Source: an uncultured Piscinibacter sp. (GTDB lineage: Bacteria > Pseudomonadota > Gammaproteobacteria > Burkholderiales > Burkholderiaceae_C). Taken from it: 64,000 nucleotides of DNA. The stretch spans positions 248,001 through 312,000 of the forward strand of contig NZ_CALFYO010000020.1 in assembly GCF_937952055.1 (NCBI RefSeq). The letters run 5' to 3'. Each line of letters starts with the position of its first letter. Position 1 is the stretch's first letter. The notes beneath the pieces were generated by a model, which was not told where the DNA came from, searched no databases, and saw only the letters and a list, made by a program, of their open reading frames with translations. Below are positions 1 through 8,512 of this stretch, one piece after another. The position numbers and the translations under genes were made by a program.

Positions 1-65
1 TTCTGCGCGGTGGCGGTTTCGGTCTCCGGCGTCTTCGCGGCCTTCTTGAGGGTGGTGATGGTCAT
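1..65 (-). CDS. 5' end of an unidentified gene (cut by the window edge)
   Basis: An ATG at 65 on the minus strand opens a reading frame that runs off the window and reads MTITTLKKAAKTPETETATA. It lies 80 bp downstream of the sulfonate-type binding-protein gene in the same direction, so it is probably the next gene of that transporter operon. Only about 21 residues are visible, rich in Lys, Thr and Ala, and no family can be named. Ribosome-binding support is weak. Confidence 0.4.
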   Translation of the reverse strand, partial: MTITTLKKAAKTPETETATAQ

Positions 66-145
66 GGTGGTCTCGGTCGTTGAAATCGATTACACGGCCT
101 GCGGCGGCTCGGCGGCCGAAGCCACCGCCCGCCCCGTCTCCGCCC

Positions 146-1189
146 TCACTGGGCCTTGTTGGCGAACTCGCGCAGCTTGGGGTCGGCCTGCACGCGCTTC
201 ATGAAGGCGTCGGTCACGTACTCGGAGGCCTGCGGCACGCTCTGGATCGCTCCGGTGCCGCGCATGAAGGTGGCGATCTCGTTGAACCAGACATCCATCT
301 CGGAACTGCCGCGGCTGCGGTCCATGCGCGAGAGCTGGCCGGCGAGATCGAAGGTCGGCCGGGTGTCGAACTCCTTGCGCATCGACGCCTCGCTGATCGT
401 CACCCCGCCCTGCTCGTAGAACTTCTTCATCATCGCGATCGCCTCGGTCTGGTTCGCGTTGAGCCACTTCCAGGCGCGCAGGTAGACGGCCAGGAACTTG
501 GCCACGTTCTCCGGGTTCTGCTCGGCATAGTCGCCGCGCGCGATCAATGCCCCCGGCACGATGGCGCCGCCTTCCTTGCCCGAGCACAGCACCCTGGCGC
601 CGGCCTTCTCCTCGAGCGTGTAGATGTTCGGCGCCCACAGGCCGCCGAGGTCGGCATTGCTGGACGACATCGCCGAGATGATCTCGGCCTGACCCATGTT
701 CTTGATCGTCACGTCGCCCTTGGCGATGCCCCATTTCTTCAGGCACGACTGCACGGCGTAGTCACCGGTGGAGTTGGCCGTCAGCACGATGGTCTGCCCC
801 TTGATCGAGGCCGGGTCCTTGGCGAACTTGTCGGCCACGTCCTTGCGGGCGAGCAGCGCGTTGCCGGCCGACTCGTCGTTGGTGACGCCGATCGTCTTGA
901 TGCCGAAGCGCACATGGCCGAGCACCGCGGGCACCGAGCCGGTGCCTCCGACGTCCCAGCTCTTGCTTGCCGAGGCGGCGATCTGCGGCACGCCGGCGGG
1001 GAAGGTGCTGAACACCGGCTTGAGGCCGACCTCGGCCCACCAGCCCTTCTCGGTGGCGGCGTAGAACGGCAGCGCCCAGTACAGCGCGGGCTGGTAGCTG
1101 ACCTTGATCTCGGTGAGCGCCTGCGCATGAGCGGCACCTGCCACGGCGAAGCCGGCGGCAGCGAGGGCGAGGCGAAGGGTCTTGTGCAT
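146..1189 (-). CDS. ABC transporter substrate-binding protein, sulfonate/taurine/nitrate type
   Basis: A 347-residue periplasmic binding protein. It opens with a signal peptide (residues 1-23, ending AAHAQA), followed by the IKVSYQPALYWALPFYAATEKGWW segment of the SsuA/TauA/NMT1 fold. The start at 1189 is the first Met before the signal peptide; a longer frame upstream would translate the ATPase gene out of frame. It is the downstream member of an operon with an ATPase and two permeases. Given the sulfolactate dehydrogenases and SuyAB across the divergent LacI gene, the likely ligand is sulfolactate or a related C3 sulfonate. The ligand is inferred from context, not from binding residues. Confidence 0.85.
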   Translation of the reverse strand: MHKTLRLALAAAGFAVAGAAHAQALTEIKVSYQPALYWALPFYAATEKGWWAEVGLKPVFSTFPAGVPQIAASASKSWDVGGTGSVPAVLGHVRFGIKTIGVTNDESAGNALLARKDVADKFAKDPASIKGQTIVLTANSTGDYAVQSCLKKWGIAKGDVTIKNMGQAEIISAMSSSNADLGGLWAPNIYTLEEKAGARVLCSGKEGGAIVPGALIARGDYAEQNPENVAKFLAVYLRAWKWLNANQTEAIAMMKKFYEQGGVTISEASMRKEFDTRPTFDLAGQLSRMDRSRGSSEMDVWFNEIATFMRGTGAIQSVPQASEYVTDAFMKRVQADPKLREFANKAQ

Positions 1190-1242
1190 GGCGTGTCTCC
1201 GTGTTGTCGCGGTGGGTTGTCGGGATGGCAGGTGCCGGGAAA

Positions 1243-2040
1243 TCAGTGGACGTCGTCGCCCAGCTGGTCGCGCAGCAGCTTCCAGACGTGGGTGCGCAGG
1301 TGGACGAAGGACGGCAGGTCCATCACGTCCTCGATGCGCTTGTGCTGGTCCCAGTCCTCGCGCTCGCGGATCGTCTTCACGTCGATGACCTCGCGGATGG
1401 TGCCGGGCCGGCGCGACATCACGACGATGCGGTCGGCCAGGTACACCGCCTCCTCGACGGCGTGGGTGATGAACAGCACCGTGCGCGGGTTCTTGCGCGC
1501 CAGCCGCACCAGTTCCTCCTGCATGACCACGCGGGTCTGCGCGTCCAGCGCGCCGAAGGGCTCGTCCATCAGCAGCACCTGCGGGTCGAGCACGTAGGCT
1601 CGGGCGATCGCCACGCGCTGCTGCATGCCGCCGGACAGCTGGTGCGGGTAGGCGTGCTCGTAGCCGCCCAGGCCCATCAGCTCGATGTACTGCTCGATGC
1701 GCCGCTTGCGCTCGGCCGGCGGCACGGCGATCGACTTGAGGCCGAACTCGATGTTGTCCCACACCGTCTTCCAAGGAAACAGCGCGAACTGCTGGAACAC
1801 CACCGCGCGGTCCGGGCCGGGCCGGCGCACGACCTCGCTGCCGACGCTCACCTGCCCGCCGGTGGGATGCTCCAGGCCGGCGGCCATGCGCATGCAGGTG
1901 GTCTTGCCACAGCCCGAGGGCCCGACGATGGCGACGAACTCGCGGTCCTGCACCTGCAGGTTGATGTCCTGCAGGGCCACGAAATCGCGGCCGTTCTGGT
2001 GGAACACCCGCTGCACGCCTTCGAACACGATGCCTGCCAT
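1243..2040 (-). CDS. ABC transporter ATP-binding protein, SsuB/TauB type
   Basis: 265-residue cytoplasmic ATPase energising the two downstream-type permeases. Walker A is GPSGCGKTT (about residues 38-46), the Q-loop lies in VVFQQFALFPW, the signature is LSGGMQQR, Walker B is VLLMDEPFGALD and the switch His is in FITHAVEEAV. The start at 2040 gives MAGIVFEGVQRVF and has GGAG-like spacing upstream (GAAGGAGAAGTCG). It lies 15 bp after the permease stop, so it is co-translated with it. Length is normal for the nitrate/sulfonate/taurine subfamily. Confidence 0.92.
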   Translation of the reverse strand: MAGIVFEGVQRVFHQNGRDFVALQDINLQVQDREFVAIVGPSGCGKTTCMRMAAGLEHPTGGQVSVGSEVVRRPGPDRAVVFQQFALFPWKTVWDNIEFGLKSIAVPPAERKRRIEQYIELMGLGGYEHAYPHQLSGGMQQRVAIARAYVLDPQVLLMDEPFGALDAQTRVVMQEELVRLARKNPRTVLFITHAVEEAVYLADRIVVMSRRPGTIREVIDVKTIREREDWDQHKRIEDVMDLPSFVHLRTHVWKLLRDQLGDDVH

Positions 2041-2054
2041 CGACGACTTCTCCT

Positions 2055-2837
2055 TCAGAGTCCGCGGCGCTTCTCGATCACCAGCTGCACGCGGCGCAGC
2101 GCCACGTCGATCAGCAGACCGACCGCGCCGATCGCCACCATGCCGCTCATGACGGTGGCGGTGGACACCGCCGCCTGGCCCTTGACCATCAGGTAGCCGA
2201 CGCCGCTGGAGGCCACGATCAGTTCCGCTCCCACCAGCGACTGCCAGCCCAGCCCGGCCGAGATGCGCAGGCCGGCGACGATCGACGGCACGGCCGCCGG
2301 CAGCAGCACCTCGGTCATGCCGCGCAGCGCGCTCGCACCCAGCATCTGCGAGGCCTCGATGTACTTGCGGTCGACCTGCTTCGCGCCGCGGTAGGTGTTG
2401 ATGAGCACGGGCGGGAACGCGCCCATGAAGATGATCAGCACCGGCCCGCCAATGCCGGTGCCGAACCACAGCGCCGCGAACGGCACCCAGGCGATCGGTG
2501 CGACGAAGCGCACCGCCTCGAACGCCGGCGTGACGATGCGGTCGACCCAGCGGAACCACGCCATCAGCAGGCCGAGCGGAATGCCGACCACGACGGCCAG
2601 CACGAAACCCATGGCAAAACGCTGCAGGCTGGACAGCAGGTGCTCGAGCAGCACATGGCCGGCGAAGGGCTGCGCGAGCAGCTGCGCGAAGCGCGCGAGA
2701 ACGTCCCACGGCGCCGGCAGGAACTCGCGCGAGGTCAGGCCGGCCAGCGCGGCTGCCGACCACACGCCGAGGAAGCTCAGCGCGCCGGCCGCGCTCAGGC
2801 GCCAGAAGCGGGCGGCGGGCAGTGGCGGTGCGATCAC
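2055..2837 (-). CDS. ABC transporter permease, SsuC/TauC type (second permease)
   Basis: 260-residue inner-membrane permease with about six hydrophobic helices. The EAA-type coupling loop reads EASQMLGASALRGMTEVLLPAAVPSIVAGLR. The GTG start at 2837 overlaps the stop of the preceding permease by four bases (GTGA), which implies translational coupling; longer upstream starts would lie inside the other gene. Two different permease genes rather than one repeated gene suggests a heterodimeric channel, less usual than the SsuC homodimer. Confidence 0.88.
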   Translation of the reverse strand: MIAPPLPAARFWRLSAAGALSFLGVWSAAALAGLTSREFLPAPWDVLARFAQLLAQPFAGHVLLEHLLSSLQRFAMGFVLAVVVGIPLGLLMAWFRWVDRIVTPAFEAVRFVAPIAWVPFAALWFGTGIGGPVLIIFMGAFPPVLINTYRGAKQVDRKYIEASQMLGASALRGMTEVLLPAAVPSIVAGLRISAGLGWQSLVGAELIVASSGVGYLMVKGQAAVSTATVMSGMVAIGAVGLLIDVALRRVQLVIEKRRGL

Positions 2838-3676
2838 GGGTTGCTCCGCCACGGCATCACGCGCCGCTCGATCCAGCCCAGGCCCTGCGTCATCGCCCAG
2901 CCGGCCAGCGCGACGCTGGCCATGCCGACGAGGATCATCGCCGGGTAGATGTCCTGCGCGCCCTGGTTGAGGATCTGCCCGAGCCCGGCGACGGCACCGA
3001 CCAGTTCGGCCGCCACCAGCGTCGTCCACGAGGCCTGCAGCGACAGGCGCAGCCCGGTGAAGATGCTCGGCAGCGCCCCGGGGATCAGCACCTCGCGCCA
3101 GTAGCGCCAGCCGCTGACCGCCAGCATGGCGCTGGCCTCGAAGATCGGCCGCTCGATCTGACGCACGCCGGTGAAGCTGTTGATCACCGAGGGCACGAAG
3201 GCGGCGACGAAGATCACCATGATCTTGGCCGCATCACCGAGGCCCAGCCAGACGATCGCCAGCGGAATCCACGCCAGCGGCGGGATCGGGCGCAGCAGCA
3301 GGAAGATCGGGTTGACGAAGGCCTCGACGGCGCGGCTCGCGCCCATCGCCAGGCCGAGCACGACGCCGACCGACGAGGCGACGGCGAAGCCCGCCGTCAC
3401 GAGCAGCACGCTGCGCAGCACGTGTTCGTGCCAGCGCGCGTTGCTGTAGCCCTCGATGACGATCTGCTTCGCCGCGCCCCACACCTCGGGCGGCGTCGGG
3501 AATCGGGCCGGCGAGATGAAGCCGGTGACGCTGGTCAGCAGGGTCCACAGCACCAGCACGGCGGCGACGGCGATCGCCGCGGTGCCGATCGCACGCCAGG
3601 CGCCGCGGCGGCCATTTCCGCGCGGGACGTTCGCGACCCGGGCGGCGCTCGGCGTCGAGGTGGTCATGGTGCTCAC
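2834..3676 (-). CDS. ABC transporter permease, SsuC/TauC type (first permease)
   Basis: 280-residue permease, first gene of the transporter operon. After a Ser/Thr-rich N-terminus there are about six membrane helices. The EAA loop reads FEASAMLAVSGWRYWREVLIPGALPSI. GTG at 3676 or ATG at 3667 are both possible starts; neither has a convincing Shine-Dalgarno. It is divergent from the LacI regulator, with a LacI-type operator between them at 3708-3721, so import is probably controlled by that regulator. Confidence 0.88.
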   Translation of the reverse strand: MSTMTTSTPSAARVANVPRGNGRRGAWRAIGTAAIAVAAVLVLWTLLTSVTGFISPARFPTPPEVWGAAKQIVIEGYSNARWHEHVLRSVLLVTAGFAVASSVGVVLGLAMGASRAVEAFVNPIFLLLRPIPPLAWIPLAIVWLGLGDAAKIMVIFVAAFVPSVINSFTGVRQIERPIFEASAMLAVSGWRYWREVLIPGALPSIFTGLRLSLQASWTTLVAAELVGAVAGLGQILNQGAQDIYPAMILVGMASVALAGWAMTQGLGWIERRVMPWRSNP

Positions 3677-3707
3677 GGGCGCTCGGAGGGGCTGATGCAG
3701 AAAGGCC

Positions 3708-3721
3708 TGTAATCGTTTTCA
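3708..3721. promoter_or_regulatory. LacI-family operator
   Basis: TGTAATCGTTTTCA fits the LacI/GalR/CcpA-type consensus TGWAANCGNTNWCA at every fixed position, with the central CG. It sits 32 bp upstream of the first permease and 122 bp upstream of the LacI-family gene, in the divergent intergenic region. Most likely the site through which the adjacent LacI protein represses transport and perhaps itself. Assignment is by consensus match only. Confidence 0.6.
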
Positions 3722-3842
3722 ATAGTGGGCGCAGGAGGTGCGCGCGTCAAGGTCGATCGCCGTCGATATCGCCCGGAATTACCCTATGGATCGGCCTCGA
3801 TCGTCGGCCGACCCGGCTACTGCAAACGAGTACATTGGCGAC

Positions 3843-4892
3843 ATGCCTGCCACCGACGACGAACTGCCCACGATCGAAGACGTCGCGCGCGCCGCCGGCG
3901 TGTCCACCGCGACGGTCTCGCGCGTGCTCAATCGCCCGGGCGAGGTGCGCGACGCCTTGCGCCAGAAGGTGCTGTCGGCGGTGGCCGAACTGGGCTACGT
4001 GCCCAACGCCGGCGCGCGCGCGATGAAGCTGCGCCGCAGCGGCACCGTCGGGGCAATCTTCCCGACGGTGGACAACGCCATCTTCGCCAAGGCCATCGAC
4101 GCGCTGCAGCGCCGGCTTGCCGAGTCCGGCCTGCAGCTGCTGCTGGCCACCAGCGGCTACGACCCCGCCACCGAGACGCGCCAGGCGCTGAACCTGCTGA
4201 CCTGCGGCGTCGATGCGCTGGTGCTGTGCGGTGTCGGCCAGCGCGAGGAGCTGCTGCAGCAGTTGCGCCAGCGCGGCGTTCCGGTGGTGCACGTGATGAG
4301 CTGGCCGGCTCCGCCCGACCGCATCGCGGTGGGCTTCGACAATGCCCGGGCGATGTCGCAGGTCGTGCGCTACCTGCTCGACCTCGGCCATCGGCACATT
4401 GCCATGCTGGCCGGCCAGACGCGCGACAACGACCGCGCCGCAGCCCGCGTGGCCGGCGTGCGCGAGGCACTGCGCGCGGCCGGCCTGTCGCTGCCGGCCT
4501 CGCGGCTGGTGGAGCGCCCTTACGAACTCGGCGCAGCGCGCGACGGCTTGCGCGTGCTGCTGCAGGCCGCTCCGGCACCGACGGCGGTGGTGTGCGGCAA
4601 CGACGTGCTGGCCACCGGCGCGCTGCTCGAGGCGGCGCGGCTGGGCGTGGCCGTGCCGCAGCAGCTCTCGATCGTCGGCTTCGACGACCTCGAGCTGGCC
4701 GGCCACCTGCAGCCAGGTCTCACCACGGTGCGCGTGCCGGCCGAGGAGATGTGGCGACTGGCCGCCGACCGGGTGCTCGATACGCTGCGCGGCGTCGAGG
4801 TGCCACGCGCCACCGAGATCGAGGTGGCCCTGGTCGTGCGCGGGTCGACGGCGCCGCCGCCACGGGCACGCCGGTCGCGCGCGCGGCGCTGA
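3843..4892 (+). CDS. LacI-family transcriptional regulator of sulfolactate genes
   Basis: 349-residue repressor-type protein. The N-terminal helix-turn-helix reads TIEDVARAAGVSTATVSRVLN, followed by the hinge helix segment VPNAGARAMKLRR. The periplasmic-binding-protein-like effector domain runs from about residue 60 to 335, ending in a basic tail (RARRSRARR). The start at 3843 places the HTH at residue 10, as is usual; upstream in-frame starts would add 35 non-conserved residues. It is divergent from the ABC operon and convergent with the dehydrogenase genes, which end 5 bp away. The effector is inferred to be sulfolactate or a downstream metabolite. Confidence 0.88.
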   Translation: MPATDDELPTIEDVARAAGVSTATVSRVLNRPGEVRDALRQKVLSAVAELGYVPNAGARAMKLRRSGTVGAIFPTVDNAIFAKAIDALQRRLAESGLQLLLATSGYDPATETRQALNLLTCGVDALVLCGVGQREELLQQLRQRGVPVVHVMSWPAPPDRIAVGFDNARAMSQVVRYLLDLGHRHIAMLAGQTRDNDRAAARVAGVREALRAAGLSLPASRLVERPYELGAARDGLRVLLQAAPAPTAVVCGNDVLATGALLEAARLGVAVPQQLSIVGFDDLELAGHLQPGLTTVRVPAEEMWRLAADRVLDTLRGVEVPRATEIEVALVVRGSTAPPPRARRSRARR

Positions 4893-4896
4893 GCGC

Positions 4897-5910
4897 TCAG
4901 GCCGCCGCGGCGGCGCGCAGCGAGGCCAGCATCGCGTCGGCCACCGCCAGGCCTTCGGCCTCGGCGCGGCGGCGCAGCGCCTCGCGGCGAGCCCCGGGCA
5001 GGCGAACGCCTTCGTCGACCAGCATCTCGCGCACCAGCACCTCCAGGCGGTCCAGGTAGTGCTCGCGGCCGGCCAGCGCGCCCGGGTCGACGATCACGAA
5101 GGCCTGGCCGATGCCCGGCCGGTTGCCTTCGTCGACGAAGAAGCTCGACGCCTCGAAGCCGAAGTTCGCGCCGATCAGCGCGCTGACCAGCAGTTCGACG
5201 ACGAGCGCGAGCATGGCGCCCTTGCTCGAGGAGACGGAGCCGATCGGAAGCATGGAGCCCTCCAGCGCCGCCTTCGCGTCGGTCGTCGGCTGGCCGTCGC
5301 GGTTCAGCGCCCAGCCGAGTGGAATCGGCTTGCCCTCCTTCGCCGCGACCATCACCTTGCCGCGCGCCACCTCCGACAGGCTGAGGTCGATCTTCAGCGC
5401 ATCGCCGGTGCGGCGCGGGAACACCGCCGCCACCGGATTGGTGCCGAAGATGGCGTGCCGGCCACCGGCCGCCGGCATGGCCGCCGGCGAATTCGCGAAG
5501 CCCAGGCCGACCAGCCCCGCCTTGGCCGCCGCCCGAAGGTGGTCGACGATCACGCCGGCATGGTGGCTGCGTACCACGCCGACGAAGGCAACGCCGTGCT
5601 CGCGCGCCCGCGCCACGCCTTCGGCCGCCGCCATCGCGCAGGCCGGAAAGGCCAGCCCTTCGCCGGCGTCGATCACGGCCGCCCCGCCCTTGGCCTGGGC
5701 CAGGCGAGGCTGCGCAGATCCATCCACACGGCCATTGCGCAGGTGCGTGGCGTATTGCGCGACGCGGGACAGGCCATGCGAGCCGATGCCCTGCGCTTCC
5801 GCCAGCACCAGCGCCGCCGCCGTGCTCGCAGCCATTGCCGGGTTGGCGCCGGCGCGCTGCAGTGCGGCGTCGACCAGGCCGCGCAGTTCGTCCAGTGAGA
5901 TGTTGGCCAT
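4897..5910 (-). CDS. comC: (R)-sulfolactate dehydrogenase-like, malate/L-lactate dehydrogenase family (ComC)
   Basis: 337-residue member of the Ldh_2 (malate/sulfolactate/ureidoglycolate) family, a non-Rossmann NAD(P)-dependent fold. The family landmarks LAEAQGIGSHGLSRV (about residues 37-51), RSHHAGVIVDHLRAA, FGTNPVAAVFPR and SSSKGAMLALVVELL are all present at normal spacing. It follows the SlcC-like gene by 1 bp and lies in the same run as suyAB. In the Chromohalobacter-type pathway ComC interconverts sulfopyruvate and (R)-sulfolactate, the isomer used by SuyAB. The substrate is inferred from neighbours; alone it would be called a malate/lactate dehydrogenase. Confidence 0.8.
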   Translation of the reverse strand: MANISLDELRGLVDAALQRAGANPAMAASTAAALVLAEAQGIGSHGLSRVAQYATHLRNGRVDGSAQPRLAQAKGGAAVIDAGEGLAFPACAMAAAEGVARAREHGVAFVGVVRSHHAGVIVDHLRAAAKAGLVGLGFANSPAAMPAAGGRHAIFGTNPVAAVFPRRTGDALKIDLSLSEVARGKVMVAAKEGKPIPLGWALNRDGQPTTDAKAALEGSMLPIGSVSSSKGAMLALVVELLVSALIGANFGFEASSFFVDEGNRPGIGQAFVIVDPGALAGREHYLDRLEVLVREMLVDEGVRLPGARREALRRRAEAEGLAVADAMLASLRAAAAA

Positions 5911-5911
5911 G

Positions 5912-6841
5912 TCAGCTCAGGGCCTCCAGCACCCGGTCGGCAATGGGGAATGAGACGCGCTCGTTGGCCTCGGCGGTCACGCCGGCGACGTGCGGTGTCA
6001 GGATCAGGTTCGGGCAATCCGCGAAGTGCGGCGCCACCGGCAATGGCTCGGCATCGAACACGTCGAGCGCCGCGCCCCCGAGCGTGCCCGACTTCAGCGC
6101 CGCGGCGACGGCCTGTTCGTCGACGATGCCACCGCGCGAGGTGTTGACGAGCACGGCGCCGCGCTTCATCGCCGCGATGCGGCGCGCATCGAACAGGCCC
6201 CTGGTGGCCTCGACCAGTGGCACGTGCAGGCTGACGACATCGGCCGTGGCGACCAGCTCGTCCAGCCCGACCGGCCGCACGCCCAGCCGCGCGAAGGCGG
6301 GATCCGAAGCGGCCAGCATCGCATCGTGCGCGACCACCTGCATGCCCAGTGCGCGGGCCAGCGTGGCGGTGAGCTGGCCGGTGGGGCCGAAGCCGACCAG
6401 CCCGAGCGTCTCGCCTGCTGTCTCGCGGCCGCTGGACAGCGCCGCGCGCGGCCACCGGCCGGCGCTCAGCGCCGCCGTGCTCTGGTAGACGCCGCGCAGC
6501 AGCAGCATGGCGGTGGCCACCACGTATTCGGCCACCGACAGCGCATTCGCGCCGGTGGCGGGGATGACGCGCAGGCCGCGTGCCTCGCAGCCCGGCACGT
6601 CGATGTTGTCGAGCCCGACGCCCAGCCGCCCGACCACGCGGCAGCGCGGTGCGAGCGCCTCCAGCAGCACGCCGCACACCTGCGTGCGGTTGCGCACCAC
6701 CAGCGCGTCGCAGCGTGCCGCCTCGGCGGCCAGGCGCAGCGTGTCATCGACCAGGGCCGGGTCGTACAGCACCTCGTGCACCGCGGCCAGGCGCGCCACG
6801 GCGCGCTCGTCCATGAACTCGGTGACGACGACCCGGCTCAT
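5912..6841 (-). CDS. slcC: (S)-sulfolactate dehydrogenase-like, D-2-hydroxyacid dehydrogenase family (SlcC)
   Basis: 309-residue NAD-dependent 2-hydroxyacid dehydrogenase. The substrate domain has VVRNRTQV and GRLGVGLDNID. The Rossmann segment GLVGFGPTGQLTATLARALGM replaces the commoner GxGxxG with GFGPTG. Further on come the catalytic Arg/Glu region NTSRGGIVDEQAV and the His in LTPHVAGVT. Start 6841 (MSRVVVTEFMDE) is preferred over the GTG at 6871, which adds ten unconserved residues. In sulfolactate users this enzyme oxidises (S)-sulfolactate to sulfopyruvate, which ComC then reduces to the (R) isomer. It is followed 1 bp later by comC. Confidence 0.8.
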   Translation of the reverse strand: MSRVVVTEFMDERAVARLAAVHEVLYDPALVDDTLRLAAEAARCDALVVRNRTQVCGVLLEALAPRCRVVGRLGVGLDNIDVPGCEARGLRVIPATGANALSVAEYVVATAMLLLRGVYQSTAALSAGRWPRAALSSGRETAGETLGLVGFGPTGQLTATLARALGMQVVAHDAMLAASDPAFARLGVRPVGLDELVATADVVSLHVPLVEATRGLFDARRIAAMKRGAVLVNTSRGGIVDEQAVAAALKSGTLGGAALDVFDAEPLPVAPHFADCPNLILTPHVAGVTAEANERVSFPIADRVLEALS

Positions 6842-6877
6842 CTCAGTGGCGCCCGGCCGTTCCGAAGCCACTGAGAG

Positions 6878-6912
6878 CCCCTTCGAGGGGTGGCGAACCC
6901 AGTGAGCCTGGG
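6878..6912 (-). promoter_or_regulatory. Two small hairpins between suyB and slcC
   Basis: Two consecutive inverted repeats, CCCCT-TCG-AGGGG (6878-6890) and CCCAG-N5-CTGGG (6898-6912), occupy the 83-bp gap between the suyB stop and slcC. No U-tract follows, so partial attenuation or mRNA-processing structure is more likely than full termination. Confidence 0.35.
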
Positions 6913-6924
6913 GGCCTCATCGCC

Positions 6925-8100
6925 TCAAGCGGACTCGAACAGGCGCGTCAGCACGAACTCGCGGTGGCCCAGCGCCTCGGCGGCGGTCAGCCGGCCGTTG
7001 GCCGTGCGCAGCATGCACTCGAGCAGCTTGTCGCCGGCCTGGTCGAGCGTGATCTCGCGCTGCAGCAGCCCGGAGGTATCGACGTCGATGTGCTCGCTCA
7101 TCAGGCGCACCGTGCGCGGGTTGGCGCAGATCTTGATCACCGGCACGATCGGGTTGCCGATCACGTTGCCCTGGCCAGTGGGGAAGAAGTGCACCGCGTA
7201 GCCGCTGGCCGCGCACAGCGTGACCATCTCGGCCGCGGCCGACGACGAGTCCATGAACCACAGCCCCGGGTGCGTCGGCATCTCAGCCTTGTCGATGACG
7301 CCGTCGACCGTGCACTTCTTGCCGATCTTCTGGATGTTGCCCAGCGCCTTTTCCTCGATGGTGGTCAGGCCGCCGGCGATGTTGCCCTTGGTCGGCTGGC
7401 TTTCGGACAGGTCGGTGGTCTTGTGGCGGTTGATCATGTCCTGGTAGCGGTTGAACATGAACATGAACTTCTCGGCCACCTCGGGCGTCTTGCAGCGCTC
7501 GACCACGATGCGTTCGCCGCCGGTGATCTCGCTGGTCTCGCCGAAGCACAGGTAGTTGCCCAGCGGGTGCAGCTTGTCGAAGGCGTTGCCCACGGTGGGG
7601 TTGGCGCCGCAGCCACTGGTGGTGTCGGACTCGCCGCACTTGGTGGACACCCACAGCTCGTGGATGGGGCAGGCCTCGCGCTGCTTCTCGCTGGCCCACT
7701 GCACGAACTCGCGCGCCGCCTTGCTGGCCCGCATGATGGTGTCGTGGTCGCCATGGCCCTCGATGCCGAAGCCGACGACCGGCTTGCCGGTGGCGGCGAT
7801 GCCATCGACCACCTTCTTGGTCCAGCCGTCCTCGATGCCGATGACGACGACGGCGGCCACGTTCGGGTTGCAGCCGGTGCCGATCAGCGTGCGGAAGTGC
7901 AGGTCCAGGTCGGCGCCGAACTGCAGGCGGCCGTAGGGATGCGGAATCGCCATCGTGCCCTTGATGTTGTGGGCGACGGCCTCGGACGCGGCATTGGACA
8001 GGTCGTCCAGCGGCAGGATGATGACGTGGTTGCGCACGCCGACGCGGCCGTTCTCGCGGCGGTAGCCTAGGAAGGTGGTGTCTTTCGAAATCACGGACAT
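6925..8100 (-). CDS. suyB: (R)-sulfolactate sulfo-lyase, large subunit SuyB
   Basis: 391-residue UxaA/altronate-dehydratase-type catalytic subunit. It begins FLGYRRENGRVGVRNHV and contains IGTGCNPNVAAVVVIGIED, KCGESDTTSGCGANPTVGNAFD, ITGGERIVVERC and GLWFMDSSSAAAEMVTLCAASG, the blocks and conserved Cys residues of this iron-dependent family. With SuyA it splits (R)-3-sulfolactate into pyruvate and sulfite. GAGGAG lies just before the ATG at 8100. It starts 15 bp after suyA, matching the two-gene arrangement in other sulfonate degraders. No sulfite oxidase or exporter gene is visible in the window. Confidence 0.92.
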   Translation of the reverse strand: MSVISKDTTFLGYRRENGRVGVRNHVIILPLDDLSNAASEAVAHNIKGTMAIPHPYGRLQFGADLDLHFRTLIGTGCNPNVAAVVVIGIEDGWTKKVVDGIAATGKPVVGFGIEGHGDHDTIMRASKAAREFVQWASEKQREACPIHELWVSTKCGESDTTSGCGANPTVGNAFDKLHPLGNYLCFGETSEITGGERIVVERCKTPEVAEKFMFMFNRYQDMINRHKTTDLSESQPTKGNIAGGLTTIEEKALGNIQKIGKKCTVDGVIDKAEMPTHPGLWFMDSSSAAAEMVTLCAASGYAVHFFPTGQGNVIGNPIVPVIKICANPRTVRLMSEHIDVDTSGLLQREITLDQAGDKLLECMLRTANGRLTAAEALGHREFVLTRLFESA

Positions 8101-8115
8101 GCGGTGCTCCTCGGC

Positions 8116-8397
8116 TTACCAGCGCTTGGTCTTGATGTTGTGCACGTGGGCGTGCTCGCCCGCCTGGATCGGCGCGACCACCTTGCCCATGTCGATGCCG
8201 TACTTCCACACGGTGTCGCCCGGATTCATGTCCTTGAGCGCCACCTTGTGGCCGATGGGGATGTCCTGGCGGGCGACCACCTGCGTGGACTTGTCCTCGT
8301 CCATGATCCAGCCGTTGAGCGTCATGCCGGCCTTCACGCCCTCGATCACCACGACCGCGACCGTGTCCTTCGCGTCGTGGAGCACGAAATGAATCAT
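8116..8397 (-). CDS. suyA: (R)-sulfolactate sulfo-lyase, small subunit SuyA
   Basis: 93-residue SAF-domain protein, the small partner of SuyB. It shows MIHFVLHDAKDTVAV, then VVARQDIPIGHKVALKDMNPGDTVWKYG and the C-terminal HVHNIKTKRW. Start 8397 is set by AAGGAG eight bases upstream and by the expected family length; a longer frame continues upstream through the divergent GntR gene and is an artefact. It is the first gene of the suyAB-slcC-comC run and is divergent from the GntR regulator. Confidence 0.93.
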   Translation of the reverse strand: MIHFVLHDAKDTVAVVVIEGVKAGMTLNGWIMDEDKSTQVVARQDIPIGHKVALKDMNPGDTVWKYGIDMGKVVAPIQAGEHAHVHNIKTKRW

Positions 8398-8460
8398 CTG
8401 TGAAGCTCCTTTGGTCAGGGGTGCATGCATCTTAGGCACCGGTCGCACCATGTCAAACAG

Positions 8461-8474
8461 GTCATCTATATGAC
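8461..8474. promoter_or_regulatory. Palindromic site between suyA and the GntR gene (probable GntR operator)
   Basis: GTCAT-CTAT-ATGAC, a 5-bp perfect inverted repeat around four bases, lies 64 bp upstream of suyA and 39 bp upstream of the GntR-type gene. Size, AT-rich centre and place fit a GntR/HutC operator controlling both directions. Binding has not been shown here. Confidence 0.5.
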
Positions 8475-8512
8475 TTGCATGAATGGCACGGCGAGCACTA
8501 GGATCCCCCGCC

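Noticed and set aside
8447..8455. CCATGTCAA, as in the tRNA-Val remnant, also at 21257-21265
   Set aside because: Nine bases only, without further tRNA similarity; not an attachment-site copy.
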